Assembly (NCBI GenBank): GCA_003165115.1 | Contig: PLSJ01000288.1 | Span: 1 to 7,728 of the forward strand | Length of the DNA stretch: 7,728 bases | Source: Syntrophaceae bacterium | GTDB lineage: Bacteria; Desulfobacterota; Syntrophorhabdia; Syntrophorhabdales; WCHB1-27 | Direction of reading: 5' to 3' | In this document: positions 1 to 4,844 of the stretch, piece after piece | How the letters are laid out: each line of letters opens with the position of its first letter | Position numbering within the stretch: position 1 is the first letter of the stretch | The notes under the pieces: model-generated | What the model saw: the letters and a program-made list of their open reading frames with translations, nothing else | Told to the model about the DNA's origin: nothing | The model's database searches: none | Made by a program: the position numbers and the translations under genes

Positions 1-371
1 ATGCAGCGGGCCAGGCCGATCATGATGAGGCCCACCATGTACTCGGGGTAACCCTTGAGAAAGATCACGGCCAGGACGAACATAAGGATGGGGCCGACCA
101 CCCAGTTCTGCACGAGCGACAGGCCCAGGATCCTGGTGTTCTTGAATACCTCGCCCAGTTCCTCATACCTCACCTTTGCAAGGGGCGGGTACATCATGAG
201 GATGAGGCCCACGGCGATGGGGATGTTCGTGGTCCCGCTCTGGAACCGGTTCCAGAAACCGACGACGCCGGGGAAAGCGTAGCCCCAGCCCACGCCGGCG
301 AACATGGCGAGGAAGATCCAGAGGGTCAGGAAACGGTCGAGGAAAGAGAGCCTGGGTCCGGTGTTGCCCAT
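1..371 (-). CDS. acr3: ACR3-family arsenite efflux permease, N-terminal part (cut by window edge)
   Basis: This is an inner-membrane carrier that exports arsenite (the ACR3 branch of the BART superfamily). The 123 complete codons visible begin [18 protein letters not shown], followed by a hydrophobic helix (about residues 11-32). Next come the family-typical stretch [20 protein letters not shown] and a further hydrophobic segment ending in [10 protein letters not shown]. The final Cys123 is the conserved cysteine of the ACR3 'ARC' motif, which established work links to arsenite transport. The ATG is 2 nt after the arsR stop, so the two genes are surely co-transcribed and probably translationally coupled. 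The 3' two-thirds lies beyond base 1, so it cannot be judged whether the gene is intact. The family assignment is firm. Confidence 0.95.
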   Translation of the reverse strand, partial: MGNTGPRLSFLDRFLTLWIFLAMFAGVGWGYAFPGVVGFWNRFQSGTTNIPIAVGLILMMYPPLAKVRYEELGEVFKNTRILGLSLVQNWVVGPILMFVLAVIFLKGYPEYMVGLIMIGLARC

Positions 372-373
372 CT

Positions 374-742
374 CTATGTTCCCGCGCAGCACCCGGTCGC
401 GACGTCCGGGGACCCTTCCGCCCTTGACGCCACGAACGCGTCTAACCTCCCGCGGTCGGTCGCGACCTCGGCCTGCCCCACCCTGTCCGCGACGGACAGA
501 AAGAGGAGCCTCTTGAAGAGGTCCGATTCATTGAGGCGGTAATACATCCATTTTCCCTCCCGTCTGTCCTTCACGAGCCCCGCCTCCTTGAGCACCTTCA
601 GGTGGAACGAGACTTTCGGCTGGGACATGTCGACGGCGGCGACGAGGTGGCAGACGCAGAGCTCGCCGTTCTCCAGGAGCTTTACGATCCGAAGCCTCGT
701 TTCGTCCGACAATGCCTTAAACAGGGATAGAAGCTCGTCCAT
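374..742 (-). CDS. arsR: ArsR/SmtB-family metal-sensing transcriptional repressor
   Basis: A 122-aa winged-helix repressor, close to the usual ArsR length. It begins [20 protein letters not shown], the standard N-terminal helix. The metal site ELCVCHLV carries Cys29 and Cys31. The recognition helix-turn-helix is about residues 38-57 ([19 protein letters not shown]), followed by the wing [10 protein letters not shown]. In E. coli-type ArsR a third Cys lies three residues after the second; here that position is Val34. A vicinal pair, Cys118-Cys119, sits at the C-terminal end (GCCAGT) and could supply the missing ligand. The start is fixed by a perfect AGGAGG (749-754 on the complement) 6 nt from the ATG. 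By family knowledge, arsenite binding releases it from DNA. It likely represses itself, acr3 and the divergent hgcAB-arsC operon (inference). Confidence 0.96.
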   Translation of the reverse strand: MDELLSLFKALSDETRLRIVKLLENGELCVCHLVAAVDMSQPKVSFHLKVLKEAGLVKDRREGKWMYYRLNESDLFKRLLFLSVADRVGQAEVATDRGRLDAFVASRAEGSPDVATGCCAGT

Positions 743-748
743 TTGTGC

Positions 749-754
749 CCTCCT
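749..754 (-). promoter_or_regulatory. Shine-Dalgarno of arsR
   Basis: On the minus strand AGGAGG lies 6 nt upstream of the ATG at 742. It is a perfect anti-16S match and fixes the arsR start. Confidence 0.9.
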
Positions 755-776
755 GTTACATCAACCATTCCTGATA

Positions 777-805
777 TTAATAACGCATATATCCATCATA
801 GTCAA
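777..805 (-). promoter_or_regulatory. Candidate sigma70 promoter for arsR-acr3
   Basis: On the minus strand the -35 box TTGACT (805-800) is followed after 17 nt by TATTAA (782-777). The -35 matches the consensus at five of six positions, the -10 at four of six, and the spacing is ideal. The predicted transcription start is about 770, giving a leader of roughly 30 nt. The spacer contains one copy of the TATGATG/TATATG motif (800-786), the proposed ArsR operator. Confidence 0.6.
786..800 (-). promoter_or_regulatory. Candidate ArsR operator, arsR side
   Basis: On the minus strand this reads TATGATGGATATATG. It lies between the -35 and -10 of the arsR promoter, where a bound repressor would block polymerase. 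A related copy in the opposite orientation (872-887) covers the hgcA promoter -10. That makes it a plausible shared operator; binding is inferred. Confidence 0.45.
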
Positions 806-848
806 TAAGTAAATAGCCTTACATCTAAATGAGTTTATATGTATCCTC

Positions 849-877
849 TTGACAGCGGTCCCCGAAGGGTTTATGAT
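849..877 (+). promoter_or_regulatory. Near-consensus sigma70 promoter for hgcA-hgcB-arsC
   Basis: TTGACA (849-854, perfect -35) is followed by a 17-nt spacer and TATGAT (872-877, five of six matches to TATAAT). The predicted transcription start is near 884, giving a leader of about 70 nt before hgcA. A promoter this strong would need repression, which fits the overlapping operator candidate. The leader is too short to hold a full cobalamin riboswitch. Confidence 0.75.
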
Positions 878-887
878 GACGTATATG
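872..887 (+). promoter_or_regulatory. Candidate ArsR operator, hgcA side
   Basis: TATGATGACGTATATG contains the -10 box and reaches the expected transcription start. It repeats the TATGATG and TATATG halves found on the opposite strand at 800-786, with a 3-nt rather than a 2-nt insert. The placement over -10/+1 is typical of ArsR-family repression. That ArsR binds here is inferred. Confidence 0.45.
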
Positions 888-932
888 GATACCCTCTTTC
901 AGCTCCAGGCGCCTGCCGACTCATCCTGTTGA
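885..932 (+). CDS. Possible 15-codon upstream ORF in the hgcA leader
   Basis: The ORF reads ATG...TGA and encodes MDTLFQLQAPADSSC. Its ATG is about 1 nt from the predicted transcription start, so it would be leaderless. It is in the hgcA frame and ends 21 nt before the hgcA GTG. Its last sense codons (918-926) form one arm of a predicted hairpin that masks the hgcA start, so translation could open that hairpin. Codon 15 is Cys. There is no homology support, and it may simply be chance. Confidence 0.25.
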   Translation: MDTLFQLQAPADSSC

Positions 933-962
933 GGGCCGGGGAAAGGGACTCGGGTGAGTCCC
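918..962 (+). promoter_or_regulatory. Two alternative hairpins covering the hgcA start codon
   Basis: Hairpin A is GGGACTC (945-951) paired perfectly with GAGTCCC (956-962) across a 4-nt loop. It contains the purine-rich region upstream of GTG 954 and part of the start codon. Hairpin B pairs GACTCATCC (918-926) with GGGTGAGTC (952-960): nine pairs including one G-U. Both use 956-960, so they exclude each other. They suggest control of translation initiation; this is a prediction from base pairing only. Confidence 0.45.
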
Positions 963-2009
963 CCGCGCACTGATCAGCTTTTCGTCACGGGCTCGATAGA
1001 TACGCCAGCAGGTCCGATCCCCCGGGTCTCACAGGTTTTCTCACGGTCGGACCGCATCGGCGCCTTCAAGGCGCGTTGGGGAATAGGCAGGATGCGCTAT
1101 AGGGTCGATCCGGGGCTCTATACGATAGGTGATGCCGGCCCGGACTCGCCCGTCTTTGTCACCGCAAGCTACAAGATGAGCTTCGATCTGCTCCGGAAGG
1201 CCCTCCCGGGGATAAGCGCGTGGGTCCTCGTGCTCGATACGCAAGGCATAAACGTGTGGTGCGCGGCGGGGAAGGGCACCTTCGGGACCGACGAACTGGT
1301 TGGCCGCATCCAATCCAGCGGCCTCGCCGATGTCGTATCCCACCGGCGGCTGATCGTGCCGCAGCTCGGCGCGCCGGGCATAGCGGCCCACGAGGTGAGA
1401 AAGCGGTCCGGTTTTCAGGTGGTTTACGGTCCGGTCCGCGCGGACGACCTGCCCGCCTTCCTCAAAGACGGCCTCAAAGCAACGGGGCGGATGCGGACAA
1501 AGCACTTCTCCTTCATGGAAAGACTCGCCCTTGTCCCGATGGAGATCGTTCCCGCGGTCAAGGGGGCGCTCCCTGTGGCGGCAGCCCTCTTCGTGCTCTC
1601 TTTCTTTGTGTCCGGCTTCTCCGCGCCGAGGGCGCTCGGCCGGACCATCGTTGTCCTCGTTTCCCTGTCCGCTTCGATCATTGCAGGAGCCGTCCTCACC
1701 CCCCTTCTTCTGCCCTGGCTTCCAGGCAGGGCCTTTTCGACAAAGGGCTTTTATGCGGGTCTCCTGCTCGCCGTGTGCGCCCTGCTGCTCACCGGCACCC
1801 TTTACCATTCCAACATGGCGATGGTTCTCGCCCAACTCGTCTCGATCCCCGCCCTGGCCGCCTACCTGGCGATGAACTTCACCGGCGCTTCCACGTTTAC
1901 GTCGCTCTCCGGGGTCCAAAAGGAGATGCGTTTCGCCCTTCCCCTCGAGATCGGCGCGACCGCCGCCGGCCTCGCCCTGTGGATTGCCGCTCTCTTGATG
2001 GGAGGATAG
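954..2009 (+). CDS. hgcA: HgcA, corrinoid protein for mercury methylation
   Basis: The protein has 351 aa, within the usual HgcA size. The N-terminal half (about residues 10-185) is the cytosolic corrinoid-binding domain. It carries the signature cap-helix motif NVWCAAGK at residues 100-107, with Cys103 the expected lower axial ligand to cobalt. The C-terminal part has five predicted membrane helices (about 205-222, 231-256, 266-284, 289-307, 334-350). Between the last two is the conserved loop MNFTGASTFTSLSG. By family knowledge HgcA transfers a methyl group from its corrinoid, charged from one-carbon metabolism, to Hg(II). The GTG start at 954 is the first possible start after an in-frame TGA at 930-932. 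It lies in a hairpin and has only a modest SD (AAAGGGA). hgcB follows after 8 nt. No truncation or missing key residue is seen. Confidence 0.97.
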   Translation: MSPPRTDQLFVTGSIDTPAGPIPRVSQVFSRSDRIGAFKARWGIGRMRYRVDPGLYTIGDAGPDSPVFVTASYKMSFDLLRKALPGISAWVLVLDTQGINVWCAAGKGTFGTDELVGRIQSSGLADVVSHRRLIVPQLGAPGIAAHEVRKRSGFQVVYGPVRADDLPAFLKDGLKATGRMRTKHFSFMERLALVPMEIVPAVKGALPVAAALFVLSFFVSGFSAPRALGRTIVVLVSLSASIIAGAVLTPLLLPWLPGRAFSTKGFYAGLLLAVCALLLTGTLYHSNMAMVLAQLVSIPALAAYLAMNFTGASTFTSLSGVQKEMRFALPLEIGATAAGLALWIAALLMGG

Positions 2010-2017
2010 AAGACCAT

Positions 2018-2320
2018 ATGCGGCCCTTGCTCTACTTCAGCGACGTGGTTACCCTCACTTTTGATGCGGACAAGTGCACGGGCTGCGGGATGTGTCTTGC
2101 CGTCTGCCCGCGTGAGGTGTTGCGGCCTTCGAACGGGAAGGTCGAGGTTGCGTGGCGCGACGCGTGCATCGAGTGCGGCGCCTGCCGGCGCAACTGCCCC
2201 GGCGGTGCCTTGAAAGTGAAACCCGGGGTCGGCTGTGCCTCGGCGATGATCGACAAGATGCTCGGAAGAAAGAAAGCCTGTTGCGTCGACGACGATAGTT
2301 CCCCCTCATGTGGTCAATAG
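2018..2320 (+). CDS. hgcB: HgcB, 2[4Fe-4S] ferredoxin partner of HgcA
   Basis: A 100-aa ferredoxin. The cluster motifs are CTGCGMCLAVCP (Cys20, 23, 26, 30) and CIECGACRRNCP (Cys50, 53, 56, 60); the second contains the HgcB signature C-I/M-ECGAC. Beyond the clusters are Cys73 and the vicinal pair Cys88-Cys89, as in characterised HgcB, where these are thought to bind Hg(II). An additional Cys98 sits in the tail SSPSCGQ. By family knowledge HgcB supplies electrons to reduce the HgcA corrinoid and may deliver mercury. The ATG at 2018 was chosen because it places 19 residues before the first cluster cysteine, as expected, and GGAGG (2001-2005) precedes it at a rather long 12 nt. The frame stays open far upstream inside hgcA, but that part is only overlap. 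Confidence 0.97.
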   Translation: MRPLLYFSDVVTLTFDADKCTGCGMCLAVCPREVLRPSNGKVEVAWRDACIECGACRRNCPGGALKVKPGVGCASAMIDKMLGRKKACCVDDDSSPSCGQ

Positions 2321-2342
2321 GGCGCAGGCGGACTTTCAGGAA

Positions 2343-2361
2343 TGACTCCGGGAGGGAGTTA
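2343..2361 (+). promoter_or_regulatory. Hairpin masking the arsC ribosome binding site
   Basis: TGACTCC (2343-2349) can pair with GGAGTTA (2355-2361), seven pairs including one G-U, across the loop GGGAG. The stem and loop contain the SD GGAGG (2351-2355) and the A of the arsC ATG. It resembles the start-codon hairpin of hgcA. This is a prediction by eye only. Confidence 0.4.
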
Positions 2362-2807
2362 TGCAAAAGCTGAAGATACTGTTCCTCTGCACCGGCAACT
2401 CCTGCCGGAGCCAGATGGCCGAAGGATGGGCAAAACGCCTGAGGGCTGAGGTCATCGAGCCATATTCCGCGGGCACGCAGCCCAAGGATATCGACCCTCG
2501 GGCTGTGCGGGCCATGGCGGAAGCAGGCGTCGATATCTCCGGCCAGCGGTCCAAATCGGTTGCGGATCTCGGAGACCTGGAGTTCGATTACGTCATCACC
2601 CTCTGCGATGACGCGCAAACGACATGTCCCTTCTTCCCCGCCAAAACGGCCGTCATTCATCACGGTTTCGATGATCCGCCGCGGTTTGCAACGGGTGCCG
2701 GGGATGAGGAACAGGCCATGGGGCATTACCGGCGTGTGCGCGACGAGATCAGGGCGTATATAGAAACGCTGCCCGAATCCCTCCGGGACGAGGCCCGCGA
2801 GGGCTGA
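2361..2807 (+). CDS. arsC: Arsenate reductase, thioredoxin-coupled (low-molecular-weight phosphatase fold)
   Basis: A 148-aa cytosolic enzyme that reduces arsenate to arsenite, which Acr3 can then export. The N-terminal P-loop is CTGNSCRS, with nucleophile Cys10 and Arg16. The redox cascade cysteines Cys82 and Cys89 lie in TLCDDAQTTC, and the general acid Asp105 lies in FDDPP. These positions coincide with S. aureus ArsC numbering, which supports the thioredoxin-dependent class over the glutaredoxin-dependent E. coli type. The P-loop, Cys82 and Cys89 together argue against a plain tyrosine phosphatase. The ATG has GGAGG 5 nt upstream. It sits 40 nt after hgcB on the same strand without an obvious promoter between, so co-transcription with hgcAB is likely. 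Confidence 0.95.
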   Translation: MQKLKILFLCTGNSCRSQMAEGWAKRLRAEVIEPYSAGTQPKDIDPRAVRAMAEAGVDISGQRSKSVADLGDLEFDYVITLCDDAQTTCPFFPAKTAVIHHGFDDPPRFATGAGDEEQAMGHYRRVRDEIRAYIETLPESLRDEAREG

Positions 2808-3199
2808 GGAATCGCCGGTTCTCGACGTACGAAAAGTCCGGTTCGGCGGCCCCTAGGTTTCGGCGCCTATCATCGAAATTTTCTCCGGCCGGGGAATGCC
2901 GCTTGCTTACTTCACCTACCAATCGTTGCAGCTATCTGAGGGTCACTGATGCACGATTACCGCTTGCACTCCATGGAAAGCAGGGGGCCAACTTCGGGGA
3001 GATCGTCGATACGGTTAAGAATTTCCTGATGCAATTCGAGTAGCAAGAATGATTACATAAAGATTGTTGCTTATGGGACAGACAGAGAACGTCCAGCGTG
3101 CTAGAATTTGATAGTTACTATAAACCGGTGAAGCGACGAGCGTTCGCCTAAAACTCCTCTACATGTACCGGTGAAAGCAACATAAGGAGGGAGCAGTTC
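2808..3199 (+). other. Intergenic stretch, no convincing gene
   Basis: There are 392 nt between arsC and the next gene. One frame stays open from before 2801 to a TAG at 3041-3043 and ends GANFGEIVDTVKNFLMQFE, which looks protein-like. However, it has no ATG/GTG start or SD, only a TTG at 2903, so it may be a remnant. ACCGGTGAA occurs twice (3124-3132 and 3167-3175). No clear terminator after arsC was found: no strong GC stem followed by a T run. Confidence 0.4.
3099..3107 (+). promoter_or_regulatory. Possible extended -10 promoter upstream of the small membrane gene
   Basis: TGCTAGAAT is an extended -10 element (TG-N-TAGAAT). A weak -35, CAGACA (3079-3084), lies 17 nt upstream of TAGAAT. 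It would give a leader of about 85 nt for the gene at 3200. Confidence 0.35.
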
Positions 3200-3484
3200 A
3201 TGTATTCGGATAAGCGCCTCTTCATTGGTCTCTGTGCGACAGTATGGTTTATCAACACCTGCATGGCCGGGGCAGCGACGCTCTCCGGCATCTGGCTCGG
3301 TCTCAGCGTCAGTCTCATATCCATCCCTGCCTGGGCATTAATCGGCGCGGCCTTTTCAGGCGCCGGCATATTCTTGTTAAGATGGGCGAAAGTGGATATC
3401 AACGGTTTGAGCCTGTGGCAAAAAGCCGATGTCGGCCTTGCGCTGGCCGTTGTGTTTAAACCGGCGCTCGGCATCGCATTCTGA
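3200..3484 (+). CDS. Small membrane protein of unknown function
   Basis: A 94-aa protein that I do not recognise. It is mostly hydrophobic, with two clear membrane segments (about residues 7-34 and 36-60) and a third weaker one at the C-terminus (about 76-94). A short polar stretch, RWAKVDINGLSLWQK, separates the second and third. The ATG is supported by a strong SD (AAGGAGG, 3184-3190, 9 nt upstream), so it is probably translated. The 10 nt right after its stop codon are an exact inverted copy of CATAAGGAGG around its SD. It stands alone, with gaps on both sides. Confidence 0.7.
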   Translation: MYSDKRLFIGLCATVWFINTCMAGAATLSGIWLGLSVSLISIPAWALIGAAFSGAGIFLLRWAKVDINGLSLWQKADVGLALAVVFKPALGIAF

Positions 3485-3541
3485 CCTCCTTATGATTCAG
3501 TTTGTTCTTGTTCGGGCAGGTCGCGGCATGGAGAACATTTC

Positions 3542-3712
3542 ATGTCCATTGACATCAGGAGTCAGAGTGAGCTGGGACGATTCAAAGTATACGTAGACCC
3601 ATCCCGCGAGACGGTCAAGAACGGACCCGAGTATCGTCCGGAAGCTCTCAACCGGACATACGAGGAGATGCTTTACAATTACTACAAACGGCCGAAGTAT
3701 TGGGACCGCTGA
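3542..3712 (+). CDS. 56-aa ORF resembling the C-terminal tail of PRC-barrel proteins
   Basis: The start ATG has GGAGAA (3530-3535) 6 nt upstream. The product begins MSIDIRSQSELGRFKVYVDP and ends with RTYEEMLYNYYKRPKYWDR. From memory, the pattern 'VKN.PEY.P....R.YEE.LY.YY.RP.YW' is typical of the end of PRC-barrel stress-type proteins, but the barrel domain itself is absent. It may therefore be a truncated remnant that acquired a start, or a free-standing small protein. Tyrosines and charged residues are abundant. There is no membrane segment or signal. Confidence 0.45.
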   Translation: MSIDIRSQSELGRFKVYVDPSRETVKNGPEYRPEALNRTYEEMLYNYYKRPKYWDR

Positions 3713-3794
3713 GTTGATGACTGACCCGGACCTCAGTGCTTATGAACAATCGTCAAGCCATCAGTGAGAGCGGGACGGAAGAGGTTGGAGAGCA

Positions 3795-3959
3795 ATGGAA
3801 CAGAAAACCGCGTTAAGAACTATTCATACATTGGCACAGTGGGCAGACGCGAGGAGCGTGCGGCTTGCCGGAAGTTTTATCGGCTGGAATGCAAGTTCTC
3901 ATCCGCCCAGCCAGGTCACAATGAGCCAGGAAAAGGGTACGCGGAAGGGCGCTACTTAG
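3795..3959 (+). CDS. Doubtful 54-aa ORF with a CBM48-like motif
   Basis: The ORF begins MEQKTALRTIHTLAQWADA and has GGAG (3787-3790) 4 nt before the ATG. It contains VRLAGSFIGWN, which resembles the 'AGSFNGWN' core strand of glycogen-binding CBM48 modules, but the rest of such a module is missing. A longer overlapping frame (3764-4141) has no recognisable content. It could be a remnant or chance. Confidence 0.2.
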   Translation: MEQKTALRTIHTLAQWADARSVRLAGSFIGWNASSHPPSQVTMSQEKGTRKGAT

Positions 3960-4028
3960 AGTCAAGGGTATGGGCAGTTTCAACTGTGTCATTTGGGCAT
4001 GACATAGAAGTATCTTTGGAGGTACGGA

Positions 4029-4715
4029 ATGATGGAGAGTTTTCAAAAACAAGTCCAGATCAAGAGCCTCGCTACGTTCAGCATCTATCGGAAGTCTGCG
4101 ATGAAGGAGACGGACCTCAACGGCATTGCGAGACTGGTTGAGAGTGCTCTGCCACGATTCATGCGCGGGGATATTAGCGCAGAAGTTATACTTTCAGAAG
4201 AAGATATAAAGATCATGGCCGACATCGCCCTTATGCAGAAAGCCCTGATAAATCTTGTGAAGAATGCAATGGATGCAATGCCTAATGGCGGTATGTTCTC
4301 ACTCAATACCAGGCGGGCCAATTTCGAAGTTGAATCCCTTCTCAATGGCTTCAATTCTATCGCAGGCCCATGCGCTTTCGTTTCCCTTGCCGATACAGGC
4401 GTAGGCATTGACGCGAAGACTAAGGAGAGAATCTTTGAGCCGTTCTTTACAACGAAGACAGGTAACGGTAAAGGCCTTGGTCTCCCGATAGCTTACCACA
4501 TCATCAAAGAACACGGCGGGAGCATGAAAGTAGAGAGCACACCCGGACAAGGCACGGTAATTAGTTTATACCTGCCGCTCGCTAAGCCGGAGAGAGTGAA
4601 TATGATACCAATACCCCTTGGCGCGCCATGTGGCAAAGCTCATAAACAACTACTGGATTTCAATTTCCCCGCTGTATGTGAATGTACCACAGGCAGGTCA
4701 GGGAGGGGCTTCTGA
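4029..4715 (+). CDS. Histidine-kinase ATPase domain lacking the phosphoacceptor domain
   Basis: The 228-aa product is a GHKL/HATPase_c module. It shows the N box (ALINLVKNAMDAMP), the G1 box (ADTGVGID), the F box (IFEPFFTTK) and the G2 box (GKGLGLPIAYHII), all in the right order. The N-terminal TFSIYRKSAMKETDLN resembles the linker that follows a HisKA domain. No HisKA histidine, sensor or membrane part is encoded upstream. After the usual kinase end (ISLYLPLA) about 45 residues are unlike any receiver domain. A strong SD (GGAGGT, 4018-4023) precedes the tandem ATGs, so it may be expressed. One line counted gave about 50 percent G+C, against about 63 percent in hgcA, hinting at a different origin. 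It is most likely a truncated hybrid kinase gene. Confidence 0.8.
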   Translation: MMESFQKQVQIKSLATFSIYRKSAMKETDLNGIARLVESALPRFMRGDISAEVILSEEDIKIMADIALMQKALINLVKNAMDAMPNGGMFSLNTRRANFEVESLLNGFNSIAGPCAFVSLADTGVGIDAKTKERIFEPFFTTKTGNGKGLGLPIAYHIIKEHGGSMKVESTPGQGTVISLYLPLAKPERVNMIPIPLGAPCGKAHKQLLDFNFPAVCECTTGRSGRGF

Positions 4716-4834
4716 GACGTCATAAACCCTATTTCGGCAGGGGGAGGCAAGCTCGTTTAGAAGAATTATGTTAGAAATCAATGCGTTTTGAACAAAAGTC
4801 TGAAAAAACTTTTGACAAAACCAAATGCCCAAAC

Positions 4835-4840
4835 GGAGGT
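4835..4840 (+). promoter_or_regulatory. Shine-Dalgarno deciding the start at 4845
   Basis: GGAGGT lies 4 nt before ATG 4845. It supports this start over the in-frame TTG at 4788, which has no SD. Confidence 0.8.
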
Positions 4841-4844
4841 GCAC

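Larger units (their letters stand above)
836..898 (+). repeat. Imperfect direct repeats flanking the hgcA promoter
   Basis: TATATGTATCCTCTT (836-850) and TATATGGATACCCTCTT (882-898) are direct copies differing by a small insertion. One copy runs into the -35 box and the other covers the transcription start. They could be additional regulator half-sites. The function is unknown. Confidence 0.5.

Noticed and set aside
884..953. Cobalamin riboswitch upstream of hgcA, suggested by CAGGCGCCTGCC resembling part of the B12 box.
   Set aside because: The leader is only about 70 nt, far shorter than the aptamer. The match to the B12 box fails outside CCTGCC, and no other conserved riboswitch block is seen.
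1041..1919. A 292-aa minus-strand reading frame.
   Set aside because: It lies entirely antisense to hgcA, has low-complexity charged composition, and reflects the high GC third positions of hgcA.
1220..2320. A 366-aa plus-strand reading frame ending with HgcB.
   Set aside because: The part before 2018 overlaps hgcA out of frame and is Arg/Pro-rich shadow sequence. Only the last 100 codons are the real HgcB.
3764..4141. A 125-aa plus-strand frame overlapping the kinase fragment.
   Set aside because: It has no recognisable domain and its 3' part is the wrong frame of the histidine-kinase ATPase gene, which is clearly real.
4812..4817. TTGACA as a -35 box upstream of 4845.
   Set aside because: No -10-like sequence occurs at 16-18 nt downstream, where the SD stands instead.
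4788..4844. Longer version of the CPC protein starting at TTG 4788.
   Set aside because: It lacks an SD, while ATG 4845 has GGAGGT at good spacing. The extra 19 residues span the SD itself.
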